14,128 bases of DNA from an uncultured Candidatus Berkelbacteria bacterium (lineage in GTDB: Bacteria; Patescibacteriota; UBA1384; CAILIB01): the NCBI GenBank assembly GCA_937895715.1, contig CALBLZ010000224.1:1-14128 (forward strand), in the 5' to 3' direction. Positions 1-6,774 of the stretch are shown here, piece after piece. Positions within the stretch are counted from its first letter, which is position 1. Every line of letters begins with the position of its first letter. The position numbers and the translations under genes were made by a program. The notes below the pieces were generated by a model. It saw only the letters and a list, made by a program, of their open reading frames with translations, did not search any database and was not told the origin of the DNA.

Positions 1-573
1 TCACAAAACCTGGCCGCACGCATCCACCTGAAGGCTATGGCGAGGCAGAACACCAACCTCGAACGACTGTCGGATGAGGAAAAAACAGAGATAGCTCAGG
101 CGGCGAGATCGGCAGCAAGTGCCGCAGCCTACCGTGAGCTTATTCTGCTGCGGCGGCAGGGGAAACCCGTCCGTCCGTATCTGGTGAGCCTCTCGTTGGT
201 ACTGGTTGGCATGGCGCTTTCAAGCGCTGTTGCCGCTGCTACACGCGAGAACCGCGACGTTGTTGTGGTAACTGAGTCCAAGCAGGCATCGCTTATTGCC
301 TCGCTTGCGGTAGGTGGGTCGTGCTTGTCACCGCCCACCGACATCAGCCACAACCACCACAACAATGGCAACTGGGATCAGCTGACCGATCAGCCGATGT
401 GCATGAGCCCTCCGCCCTTCACCGGGCTGGAACTCGCCCTGCTCGTTTCGGCTGCTCAACGGTTCTGGAGCAATCTGGACCGCCTACCTGATCCGCCGTG
501 GCGATCGATCGACCACGTTCCCTTATATCCTTCGCGACACCTCGTCGTCTCGTCCACTCCACTCGGACTCTGA
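1..573 (+). CDS. Unknown membrane-anchored protein, probably 5'-partial at the window edge
   Basis: The frame is open from base 1 to the TGA at 571-573, with no stop before the first ATG at 37, so the gene may begin outside the window. If the ATG at 37 is the true start the product is 178 aa, but only a weak, too-close GAAGG precedes it. Numbering from that Met, residues 5-45 are charged and helix-prone, 48-69 form a likely membrane segment, and a His/Asn-rich patch lies at about 104-113. The C-terminal third is Pro-rich and shows no recognisable domain. I do not recognise the family. The stop lies 19 bases before the next start, and that gene's ribosome site sits in between, so the two are probably cotranscribed. 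Base composition is GC-rich, like the next gene and unlike the carotenoid cluster. The reading frame itself is only moderately certain, especially toward its end. Confidence 0.5.
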   Translation, partial: SQNLAARIHLKAMARQNTNLERLSDEEKTEIAQAARSAASAAAYRELILLRRQGKPVRPYLVSLSLVLVGMALSSAVAAATRENRDVVVVTESKQASLIASLAVGGSCLSPPTDISHNHHNNGNWDQLTDQPMCMSPPPFTGLELALLVSAAQRFWSNLDRLPDPPWRSIDHVPLYPSRHLVVSSTPLGL

Positions 574-592
574 AGGAAACTAAGGAAAGAAC

Positions 593-1189
593 GTGAAAAA
601 GATTGCAATCACCACCACCCTCGCCCTCGTGGCGAGCCTCGCCACTGCGCAGCAGCCCGACTCCGGGATTACTGTGACCGACCTCACGCTCATGCGCTTC
701 TGGCGCAACGGGCAACCGCTCGACCACCTGAGTTTGGGAATGACGAAGGGCGTGAGTCTCTCGATCTTCGGCTGGAACACGCCGAGCCCCAACCCTTGGG
801 TTGACTACCGAGTCTGGTCGGAACAGCAGGGAATGCTGAGTTATGAGGCTGGAGCATCGGCTTCGGTAAAGCTGGGACGTGGAACGGGAGGAGCCTGGCT
901 CTCACCCACACTCACCAACGGCCGTCTGAAGCTCTCGGGCATGGGCTACTTCTTGGTCAGCGACCGAGGAGTTACGTCGGTTTTCGTGCCGAACACCCGG
1001 CTCAGCTATAGTGTCGACCAGGTCAGCATCGGACTGGAGCTCACGGGCTTCAGCGATACTGCCGGTTGGCATCAGCGCCTTGGCCCGACTGTGCAGTGGA
1101 AAGTGAACAAGACGGATTCGGTGCGACTCTCGTTTCTGAAGGGAAGCGGAGGCACTGAAGTTCGCTTGTTCTACAAACTGGGCTTCTAG
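593..1189 (+). CDS. Exported beta-strand-rich protein of unknown function, possible small beta-barrel
   Basis: The GTG start at 593 is preceded by AAGGAAAG (582-589) at good spacing, one of the clearer ribosome sites here. The 198 aa product starts with a classical signal peptide: KK at 2-3, a hydrophobic core at about 4-17, and a likely cut after the ATA at 17-19. The mature part is full of short alternating polar/hydrophobic segments rich in Tyr, Trp and Phe, separated by Gly/Asn/Asp turns, and the chain ends in LFYKLGF. A terminal Phe after an alternating strand is the usual signal of outer-membrane beta-barrels, so this could be a small barrel or another all-beta exported protein. That is inference from pattern only, and it is odd if the host is a patescibacterium, which is thought to lack a typical outer membrane. 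GC content is about 60% in the line 841-900. A strong terminator follows directly. Confidence 0.75.
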   Translation: MKKIAITTTLALVASLATAQQPDSGITVTDLTLMRFWRNGQPLDHLSLGMTKGVSLSIFGWNTPSPNPWVDYRVWSEQQGMLSYEAGASASVKLGRGTGGAWLSPTLTNGRLKLSGMGYFLVSDRGVTSVFVPNTRLSYSVDQVSIGLELTGFSDTAGWHQRLGPTVQWKVNKTDSVRLSFLKGSGGTEVRLFYKLGF

Positions 1190-1195
1190 CCCCTC

Positions 1196-1232
1196 GAGCC
1201 CCTGGTGACCACACGGTTGCCAGGGGCTCTTT
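1196..1232 (+). terminator. Rho-independent terminator after the exported beta-rich protein
   Basis: GAGCCCCTGGTGACC (1196-1210) pairs with GGTTGCCAGGGGCTC (1215-1229) around an ACAC loop, giving a 15 bp stem with two G-U wobbles. TTTCTAT follows on the plus strand. It lies 6 bases past the stop at 1189. On the minus strand no T-run follows the hairpin, so it probably acts on rightward transcripts only. Confidence 0.85.
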
Positions 1233-1252
1233 CTATATCTGCACAGGTATAA

Positions 1253-2209
1253 CTACTTTGTAAGCTGACGGGTATTGCGAGCGGCAATAGCTAGGGCACT
1301 GGCGATAATCACGAAAGTAACCAAAGAAACGAGCGTGAGGGAGGGGGTATAGGCCGGCAGTGAGGTGAGGTAGGCCATCGTAATGGTGAAGCCGACAATC
1401 TGGTTGATCCACAGGAACTGCTTCCAGGCGACATTGGTGGTTGCTGCAGTCTTGTCGGTTACCTTAAGGCATGATGCGGTAACAACTGGGTACAACAGCA
1501 GCGCGCAGCTGACGAGGCGGCCCATGGTGCCCTGAAAGTTTAGCGCCACAATTACCACTACCGCTGAGTACAGCAAGAAGCAGAACCAGGCGGTAGCCTT
1601 GGCGCCAAAAACTGTACCAACAGATTTGATATTTGCTTCACGATCAAACTGAATATCTTGAATCGCGCCAAAGGCGTGGCTTGCCATGCCCCACAGCACA
1701 AAGGCGATAATGGCTGGCCAGTAGCCAGTGAGTCCTCCTCCAAGGAGTAGCCCGTAAACGAGTGGGCTATAGAAGTGTGTACTTGAGGTAAATGAGTCAA
1801 TGAGGGGGATTTCTTTAAACCGGAGCCCTTTCAGACTGTATGCAACCACCATAAACAGTGAGAAAGCGAGCCAGGCTTTGCTTGCGGTATTACCCCAACT
1901 GAAGGCGACTGCTGCAAGTGGCACACAGAATATAGCGATTGCCGCCCAAATCTGTCGGTGAGTACGCGGCGGGGCGAGTCCTCCCTCTATAGAATTCTTT
2001 CGAGGATTGTTCTTGTCAGATTCGTAGTCAAAAATATCGTTTACCCCATACATCAGCAGGTTGTACGGGAAGAGGAAGAAGAAAAACCCGACAATCAGTT
2101 TCCAGTCAAAACTTCCAACACTCAAAATGTACCCAGCCGCAAATGGTGCGGCCGTGTTTATCCATGAAATAGGACGTGATGCCGAAAGAATTGTTTTAAC
2201 GGTTTCCAT
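1253..2209 (-). CDS. crtEb: Lycopene elongase (UbiA-family prenyltransferase, CrtEb type)
   Basis: A 318 aa polytopic membrane protein of the UbiA superfamily. The first Asp-rich motif is NDIFDYESD at 57-65, followed by NNPRK; the second is DIQFD at 185-189 with Ser196. The stretches SRPISWINTA near the N-terminus and YNLLMYGVND before the first motif are typical of the CrtEb/LbtA lycopene elongases, which add C5 units from DMAPP to each end of lycopene to give C50 carotenoids such as flavuxanthin. Other UbiA enzymes (menaquinone, chlorophyll, heme O) are less likely, because this gene sits directly after two lycopene cyclase subunit genes. Its ATG at 2209 overlaps the upstream gene by 14 bases, so it is the third gene of a leftward operon. 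Whether it also hydrates the product, as the archaeal LyeJ enzymes do, cannot be read from the sequence. Confidence 0.88.
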   Translation of the reverse strand: METVKTILSASRPISWINTAAPFAAGYILSVGSFDWKLIVGFFFFLFPYNLLMYGVNDIFDYESDKNNPRKNSIEGGLAPPRTHRQIWAAIAIFCVPLAAVAFSWGNTASKAWLAFSLFMVVAYSLKGLRFKEIPLIDSFTSSTHFYSPLVYGLLLGGGLTGYWPAIIAFVLWGMASHAFGAIQDIQFDREANIKSVGTVFGAKATAWFCFLLYSAVVVIVALNFQGTMGRLVSCALLLYPVVTASCLKVTDKTAATTNVAWKQFLWINQIVGFTITMAYLTSLPAYTPSLTLVSLVTFVIIASALAIAARNTRQLTK

Positions 2210-2489
2210 AACTCATCAGGCTTTTAACAAGGATAGGTGCGGCAATGGCGTAAAAAAAGTCTTCAATAGGCGCGTACCACAGTCGGATTCCGAGCATATT
2301 CTCGGGATTGTAGGTGACTATGCCAAATCCTACGATCATATTGTCGAAGATAAGGGTGAGTAGCAATAGAATCGCGATAACGCGCCAGGTGCTCTTCTGC
2401 AATACTACACGCGTGCGCAACAAGAAAAGATCAAGTATAAGGAGTACTGCCAAGAACACTAAGCAGAGTAAGAGGTATGTACTAGTCAT
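2196..2489 (-). CDS. crtYf: Lycopene cyclase subunit, CrtYd/CrtYf-like
   Basis: A 97 aa membrane protein with three likely helices (about 4-24, 35-54, 74-92). It carries the CarR-type lycopene cyclase signature: FDN at 48-50, a GIVTYNPE-type stretch at 56-63, LGIRL at 66-70 and PIEDFFY at 74-80. In actinobacteria two such small subunits (CrtYc+CrtYd, or CrtYe+CrtYf for C50 substrates) form one heterodimeric enzyme that closes the end rings. The name CrtYf is chosen because a lycopene elongase gene follows, but CrtYd (beta-carotene forming) cannot be excluded. It overlaps the preceding subunit by 8 bases and the elongase by 14, so translation is probably coupled; GAGGG lies 6 bases before its ATG. 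Ring type (beta, gamma or epsilon) cannot be deduced. Confidence 0.87.
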   Translation of the reverse strand: MTSTYLLLCLVFLAVLLILDLFLLRTRVVLQKSTWRVIAILLLLTLIFDNMIVGFGIVTYNPENMLGIRLWYAPIEDFFYAIAAPILVKSLMSYGNR

Positions 2490-2784
2490 GGATAACCCTC
2501 ACCAGAAGCGCGCTTAAGTGGCAGAGCAAAAACAGAAACAGAAATTCCTCAAGTGGCAGGTTAGGTGTTCCTACCCACACCCCTACAACTTTACTTGAGT
2601 CCGTCGCAAAAATATCCAGAATAATTCCTGCTATATCCCAGGCCAGGAAAAACCCAATTGCCAGTAATATGTATCGCAGGTTTTTACTGGAGCGGAACAG
2701 CACAAGCTTAAACCGGGCATCCAGGGTAAGGAGTCCTGCAATCGAAATAAGCAGTGCCAAGAGGTATAGCCAGTGGTAGCCCAT
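2482..2784 (-). CDS. crtYe: Lycopene cyclase subunit, CrtYc/CrtYe-like
   Basis: A 100 aa, almost wholly hydrophobic protein with three likely helices (about 4-21, 36-58, 77-97). The diagnostic motif is PLEEFLFLFLLCHL at 77-90, the partner of the PIEDFFY motif in the next gene. LAWD at 47-50 and a GVWVG-like turn before the motif also fit the lycopene cyclase domain family found in CrtYc/CrtYe and in the two halves of fungal CarRA-type cyclases. It is the first gene of the leftward arm. A TATACT hexamer (minus strand, 2792-2797) ends 7 bases before the ATG and no Shine-Dalgarno site is visible, so the transcript may be leaderless. The product should work only together with the following subunit. 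Confidence 0.87.
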   Translation of the reverse strand: MGYHWLYLLALLISIAGLLTLDARFKLVLFRSSKNLRYILLAIGFFLAWDIAGIILDIFATDSSKVVGVWVGTPNLPLEEFLFLFLLCHLSALLVRVIHD

Positions 2785-2832
2785 GGAATTGAGTATAGCC
2801 TACTGCTACTATAATTAAACAGATCATCATCT
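2785..2832. promoter_or_regulatory. Divergent promoter region of the carotenoid cluster
   Basis: The 48 bases between the two arms hold a consensus TATAAT on the plus strand (2810-2815) with a possible TTGAGT -35 at 2789-2794 (15 base spacing, short). This predicts a start near 2822 and an untranslated leader of about 10 bases before crtI. On the minus strand TATACT (2792-2797) ends 7 bases before the crtYe ATG; its -35 is poor. The plus -35 overlaps the minus -10, so the two polymerases may compete for the site. No clear operator palindrome was seen. Confidence 0.65.
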
Positions 2833-4317
2833 ATGCCACGACACTGCGTCATCGTTGGGTCAGGTATCGGCGGGTTGGCAGCTGCAGTGCAGCTTGCACA
2901 CCAAGGATACACGGTCACCGTACTAGAAAAGAATGAACAGCCTGGCGGGCGCGCCGGTGTTTTTTCGGAAGAAGGTTTTCGGTTCGATATGGGTCCTTCT
3001 TGGTACCTGATGCCAGAGGTGTTTGAAAAGTTCTTTACTGATCTTGGCGAAGATATCACCGACTACCTAACTCTGGAAAAGCTAAGTCCCTCATACCGGG
3101 TATATTTTGAGAAACGAGAAAAGCCTGTGGATATCTACTCAGATGCTGAGAAGGATGCGGCAACGTTTGAATCACTCGAGCCAGGCTCAGCTCACCAGCT
3201 ACGGCGCTACCTACGGCGAGCCAAGCGGCAGTATCAGATAATTCTCGATAACTTTCTGTATGCACGGTTTGATAAGGCGTCCTCGCTCTTTACGAAAGGT
3301 TCATTGCCAGCCCTGCGACACGTTCCACTCCTTGGTACTATGCAGAAGTACGTTGAGCGCTACTTTCACTCTCCAGAGCTCCAAAAGCTCATGCAGTACA
3401 CCCTGGTGTTTCTAGGGAGTTCTCCATACAACGCTCCTGCCATGTACAACATTATGAGCCACATGGATTTTACTCAGGGTGTTTTCTATCCACGTGGCGG
3501 CATCCACGAAATCGTGGGGGCACTTCTCAAGCTTGCAGATAAGTACGGTGTAGAAATCAAGTGCAACCAGTCAGTTCGAGAAATTGAAGTGGTAGACGGC
3601 AAGGCTACTGCTGTTGTCACTGAAGACGGCACCAGGTACGAAGCTGATGTTATCCTGTCGAATGCCGACGTGCACTTTACCGAAACAAAACTACTTCCAC
3701 CCAAGGCTCGACAGTTCTCGGCGAAGCACTGGGAAAAGCGCGTCCTCGCACCGTCTGCGCTGCTCATCTACCTAGGGGTGGAGGGAGAGCTTCCAGAACT
3801 ATTGCATCACACACTCTACTTTTCAGATGATTGGCAGAAGAACTTTTCTGAAATATTCGATGAACATATCTGGCCAACTACTCCTTCAATCTACATCTCT
3901 AACCCCACCAAAACTGATCCAACCGTTGCGCCAAAGGGGATGCAGAACGTCTTTATTCTGGTGCCGCTCGGTGCGCATTCTTCTGACACTGATGCGCAGC
4001 GTGAGGCCTACTGCGAGAAAGTATTTACGATTGTGGAAGACAAACTCAAAATTCCGGATTTTCGTTCGCGCATTGTCTACAAAAAACTTTTTGGACCACG
4101 CGACTTCGCCAGTCGATATAACAGCATGGGTGGCACCGCCCTCGGCGAAGCACATACCTTGCTGCAAACTGCCTTTGGCCGCACCTCCAGTAGAAGCAAA
4201 AAGGTTTCAAACCTGTACTACGTAGGCTCCACCACACACCCAGGTATTGGCATGCCCGTTTGTTTAATTAGTGCACATATAGCAACTGAAAGAGTTAACC
4301 AGGAGTACCCATGTTAA
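2833..4317 (+). CDS. crtI: Phytoene desaturase, CrtI type
   Basis: A 494 aa FAD-dependent enzyme of the usual bacterial CrtI length (about 490-510). The N-terminus has the dinucleotide-binding fold: VGSGIGG at 8-14, Glu32 at the end of the second strand, and GGRAG at 38-42. The C-terminus has the CrtI signature NLYYVGSTTHPGIGMP at about 460-475, followed by ISAHIATERV. CrtI desaturates phytoene, usually in four steps to lycopene; the number of steps cannot be read from sequence, but lycopene is what the elongase and cyclase encoded on the other strand would need. It opens the rightward arm, with no visible ribosome site and a leader of only about 10 bases. Its stop overlaps the crtE start by 7 bases. 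The related 4,4'-diapophytoene desaturase CrtN is less likely, given the GGPP synthase next door. Confidence 0.93.
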   Translation: MPRHCVIVGSGIGGLAAAVQLAHQGYTVTVLEKNEQPGGRAGVFSEEGFRFDMGPSWYLMPEVFEKFFTDLGEDITDYLTLEKLSPSYRVYFEKREKPVDIYSDAEKDAATFESLEPGSAHQLRRYLRRAKRQYQIILDNFLYARFDKASSLFTKGSLPALRHVPLLGTMQKYVERYFHSPELQKLMQYTLVFLGSSPYNAPAMYNIMSHMDFTQGVFYPRGGIHEIVGALLKLADKYGVEIKCNQSVREIEVVDGKATAVVTEDGTRYEADVILSNADVHFTETKLLPPKARQFSAKHWEKRVLAPSALLIYLGVEGELPELLHHTLYFSDDWQKNFSEIFDEHIWPTTPSIYISNPTKTDPTVAPKGMQNVFILVPLGAHSSDTDAQREAYCEKVFTIVEDKLKIPDFRSRIVYKKLFGPRDFASRYNSMGGTALGEAHTLLQTAFGRTSSRSKKVSNLYYVGSTTHPGIGMPVCLISAHIATERVNQEYPC

Positions 4318-5372
4318 GTTTGCACGACTATAAACACCTCGTAGATGAGGCTATTCAGCTCGAGTATAGCGTTGCAATTGAGCGAGCTCAGGCTATTGAT
4401 GGTTCATACGGTGACTTACTGCGAGAAATGTCGCGCTTTATTGGTAAGGGGGGTAAGCGCATCCGGCCGTATTTGGCATACCTGGCGTACGTCGGGTTTG
4501 GTGGTCAGAACACCCAAATGAGCGCAAGGGCTGGCGCGTCGCTTGAACTTTTACACAACTTCTTACTCATTCATGACGATATTATTGATCGGGACCTAGT
4601 TCGCTATGGTGGGCCGAATGTGCAGGGAGCCTACCTGCACAAGTTGCGCGGAAGCTTATCTCACGATGCCGAGCACGGAGCTGCTTCGGCTGCGATACTT
4701 GCTGGTGACGTTGCGTGTAGCCTGGCTCACACAGTAATTTATGAATTAGAGATTGATGATACTGCTAAGTTACGAATTTTGCGTGCGCTAAGTGATGCGG
4801 TATTCGTGACAGGGGGTGGTGAAATGGTTGACTCACTTGCGGGTGCGCTAAATCATGCAAATCTTACAGAAGATCAGATTTATTCCGTGTACCTCAGCAA
4901 AACTGCGCACTATACGTTCTACTTACCACTCCGAGTTGCCGCGGCCATGGCGGGGAAAGATTCCTCCATTGACTCCCTACTGCTTGAGCTGGCTCAGCCG
5001 ATTGGACTTGCCTACCAAATGCGCGATGACTACCTTGGTCTCTTTGGTGACCCAGAAAAGACCGGCAAACCAATCACCGGTGATATACGAGAGGGCAAGC
5101 AGACAATCTACTTTGCGCTTATGCAAAAGAACTGTTCTGAGCAAGACCGCGTTGAATTAGATCAAATCTACGGCAGCCCTTCGGCTTCTGAAAAAGAAGT
5201 ATATCGAGTCCGCGAGATTTGTGAGAAGTGCGGAGCAAAAGACCAAGTAGAAGCTAAAATCCACGAATTGTACGATGATGCGTGCAGCAAACTAGCTGAA
5301 ATCGGATTATCCGAAGAAGCAAGGACTGCTATGCAAGAAATACTGTATGTTAGCACCCATCGCCATGAGTAA
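4311..5372 (+). CDS. crtE: Geranylgeranyl diphosphate synthase (polyprenyl synthetase)
   Basis: A 353 aa trans-isoprenyl diphosphate synthase. GGKRIRP at 47-53 is the IPP-binding region; the first Asp-rich motif is DDIID at 89-93 with no insertion; the second region is RDDYLGLFGD at 238-247, followed by TGK (251-253) and GDIREGKQT at 257-265. Phe84 stands five residues before the first motif, the position known to set C20 chain length in archaeal-type GGPP synthases, and Leu85 follows. With phytoene synthase next to it, GGPP (C20) is the expected product, feeding the pathway from IPP and shorter allylic diphosphates. AGGAG (4301-4305) lies 5 bases before the ATG, and the ATG overlaps the end of crtI, so this is an internal operon gene with a proper ribosome site. 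The length is slightly above the usual 290-340. Confidence 0.93.
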   Translation: MLSLHDYKHLVDEAIQLEYSVAIERAQAIDGSYGDLLREMSRFIGKGGKRIRPYLAYLAYVGFGGQNTQMSARAGASLELLHNFLLIHDDIIDRDLVRYGGPNVQGAYLHKLRGSLSHDAEHGAASAAILAGDVACSLAHTVIYELEIDDTAKLRILRALSDAVFVTGGGEMVDSLAGALNHANLTEDQIYSVYLSKTAHYTFYLPLRVAAAMAGKDSSIDSLLLELAQPIGLAYQMRDDYLGLFGDPEKTGKPITGDIREGKQTIYFALMQKNCSEQDRVELDQIYGSPSASEKEVYRVREICEKCGAKDQVEAKIHELYDDACSKLAEIGLSEEARTAMQEILYVSTHRHE

Positions 5373-6207
5373 GGCCGACCAAGATCTCTACCTAGCAACC
5401 GCCTACGAGCAGGCTGAGCTACTTACAAAGCGCTACTCCAGTTCGTTCAGTGCTGCTATTGGGGTATTGCCATCGCTCCAGCGGAATCAAATCTATGCCG
5501 TGTACGGGTTTGTGCGACTTGCAGATGAAATAGTAGATGCCGGGTTTGCAATAAACCCCGAGAAAGAACTGAATCACCTAGAGAGTGAACTGAACAAGGC
5601 GATAGAGGTTCGGTATAGCTCTAACCTAATCCTTCACGCCTTCCAGGATACTGTGCACCAGGTAGGAATTGATCGTGGGCACATTGATGCATTTCTCCGG
5701 AGCATGCACATGGACCACGATCTTACTGTTTTTACCGAAGATCAGTACAAGGAGTACATCTACGGTTCGGCAGAGGTTGTTGGATTGATGAGCCTCGCAA
5801 TATTCTGCGGTGGTAATGCCGAGCTTATTGCTCAACTAGTCGCACCGGCACGAGCGCTTGGTTCAGGCTTTCAAAAGGTTAACTTCTTACGCGATGTACA
5901 AGCAGATAGCTTTGGACGTGGTCGCATGTATTTTCCGGGTGTGGCGTTTGACCACTTTACCGATTCAGATAAATTGAAAATCCAACAGGAGATTGCCGCT
6001 GAGTTTCGTGAAGCAGCAAAAGCAATCCCAGCGCTACCGCATAAAGCATCAACTGCTGTGCAGCTCGCCCTCACCTACTACGAAGCATTACTCCGTGAAA
6101 TCCAGCTTGTTTCTGCTGCAGAACTTCTTACCCGGCGGGTTCGTGTGGCAGATAGTAAAAAAGCTGCACTTGCAGCAAAGGTTTTACTGCAACGAGCCTT
6201 GCGGTAG
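5365..6207 (+). CDS. crtB: Phytoene synthase
   Basis: A squalene/phytoene synthase of 280 aa from the ATG at 5365. An in-frame ATG at 5347 would add six residues. The 5365 start overlaps crtE by 8 bases, like the 7-base crtI/crtE overlap, and gives the more typical MSKADQD beginning. The two Asp-rich motifs are present: DEIVD at 54-58 and DVQAD at 177-181 within NFLRDVQADSFGRGRMYFP, with YGSAEVVGLM at 133-142. The Arg/Tyr-rich N-terminal block and the RGRMYFP stretch are typical of CrtB. It joins two GGPP molecules head to head into phytoene. It is the last gene of the rightward arm and abuts the convergent membrane-protein gene with no gap. Squalene synthase or CrtM are alternatives by family only; the context favours phytoene. 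Confidence 0.93.
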   Translation: MSKADQDLYLATAYEQAELLTKRYSSSFSAAIGVLPSLQRNQIYAVYGFVRLADEIVDAGFAINPEKELNHLESELNKAIEVRYSSNLILHAFQDTVHQVGIDRGHIDAFLRSMHMDHDLTVFTEDQYKEYIYGSAEVVGLMSLAIFCGGNAELIAQLVAPARALGSGFQKVNFLRDVQADSFGRGRMYFPGVAFDHFTDSDKLKIQQEIAAEFREAAKAIPALPHKASTAVQLALTYYEALLREIQLVSAAELLTRRVRVADSKKAALAAKVLLQRALR

Positions 6208-6633
6208 TTACCGCAGTAGCGAATCAGTCAGAACAAAGAGGCTGCCCCACCACCCGGCGAGAGAGATAAAAAAACTTATTGTTATTGCTGTTTGCCAGCT
6301 CTGGGGAAGTATCTCCTGCGCTCTTCCCTCGTTCTCTCGTTGAATCAGGCGAGGGCTTACCCAAAAGGTTAGGAATAGGCCGTTCGCAATAAGCACGGGA
6401 ATGCTATACCAGAGTAATGTAGGGATGGTGAAGGTAGATACGGCGCGCAGCCAAATGAGTCCCAGGCACACAAGTGCGATGCCAAGCCAAATCAGCGGCT
6501 TGGTTATTTTATGTGTACGAATAGTGGCCTCTGTCCAGTAGGGTGAGGTTCGTCCAAAGAACCCGTGGAGGTCGATAACAGTGACTGCGCCTAGTCCAAT
6601 CACGAAGCCGGCGAGGGTAAGGAAGAGTGGCAT
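6208..6633 (-). CDS. Four-helix membrane protein of unknown function
   Basis: A 141 aa protein with likely membrane helices at about 3-21, 45-63, 71-92 and 113-136. An upstream in-frame ATG at 6669 would add 12 polar residues, but the ATG at 6633 is preferred. It starts with a membrane segment, and a good promoter (TTGCCA at 6664-6669, 18 base spacer, TATACT at 6640-6645, minus strand) ends only 6 bases before it. The longer start would lie upstream of that transcript. Polar residues between helices 1 and 2 include Asp21, His23 and His41 (THK), plus a Glu/Arg-rich loop at about 98-107. I do not recognise the family. Its stop codon directly abuts the crtB stop on the other strand. A role with the membrane-bound carotenoid enzymes is possible but rests only on position. 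Confidence 0.75.
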   Translation of the reverse strand: MPLFLTLAGFVIGLGAVTVIDLHGFFGRTSPYWTEATIRTHKITKPLIWLGIALVCLGLIWLRAVSTFTIPTLLWYSIPVLIANGLFLTFWVSPRLIQRENEGRAQEILPQSWQTAITISFFISLAGWWGSLFVLTDSLLR

Positions 6634-6639
6634 ATAGTT

Positions 6640-6669
6640 AGTATAGGTATATTCTTGACATCTTGGCAA
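6640..6669 (-). promoter_or_regulatory. Promoter of the four-helix membrane protein gene
   Basis: On the minus strand TTGCCA (6664-6669) and TATACT (6640-6645) are separated by 18 bases, a good sigma70-type match. The -10 ends 6 bases before the ATG at 6633, so transcription would begin at or next to the start codon. No Shine-Dalgarno site is visible. Confidence 0.65.
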
Positions 6670-6683
6670 AAATGGGGTAGATT
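6655..6683 (+). promoter_or_regulatory. Strong promoter of the DEAD-box helicase gene
   Basis: A perfect TTGACA (6655-6660) and TAGATT (6678-6683) are separated by 17 bases. This predicts a start near 6690 and a leader of nearly 90 bases. It overlaps the oppositely directed promoter of the membrane-protein gene. Confidence 0.75.
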
Positions 6684-6694
6684 AGAGCTCTAAT
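6681..6694. promoter_or_regulatory. Perfect 14-base palindrome over the helicase -10, possible operator
   Basis: ATTAGAGCTCTAAT (6681-6694) is its own reverse complement. It covers the 3' half of the -10 and the predicted start point, the usual position for a repressor site. It could instead form a small hairpin at the 5' end of the RNA. No repressor gene is recognisable nearby. Confidence 0.5.
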
Positions 6695-6699
6695 TTAAC

Positions 6700-6774
6700 C
6701 GGCCGATATGGCCGATGCTCTACTCTCTCGATTCATACCTCATTAGATGATTCCTAGGGACTGGAACATCTAAT
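6700..6774 (+). promoter_or_regulatory. Structured 5' leader of the helicase gene, with a hairpin next to the start codon
   Basis: ATTAGATG (6742-6749) pairs with CATCTAAT (6767-6774). With A6750 bulged, TTCC (6751-6754) pairs with GGAA (6763-6766), leaving an 8-base loop. The hairpin ends 2 bases before the GTG at 6777 and hides GGAA, the only Shine-Dalgarno-like bases. A smaller 5 bp hairpin, CGGCC/GGCCG, lies at 6700-6714. Long structured leaders are known for cold-induced RNA helicase genes; control of translation here is inference. Confidence 0.45.

Noticed and set aside
1196..1229. Hairpin as an integron attC recombination site
   Set aside because: No RYYYAAC/GTTRRRY core sites are present and the T-rich tail fits a terminator.
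2196..2784. Two short membrane ORFs as a rhodopsin or retinal-forming Blh/Brp enzyme
   Set aside because: They are too short, lack a Schiff-base Lys helix and carry the PLEEF and PIEDFF lycopene cyclase motifs instead.
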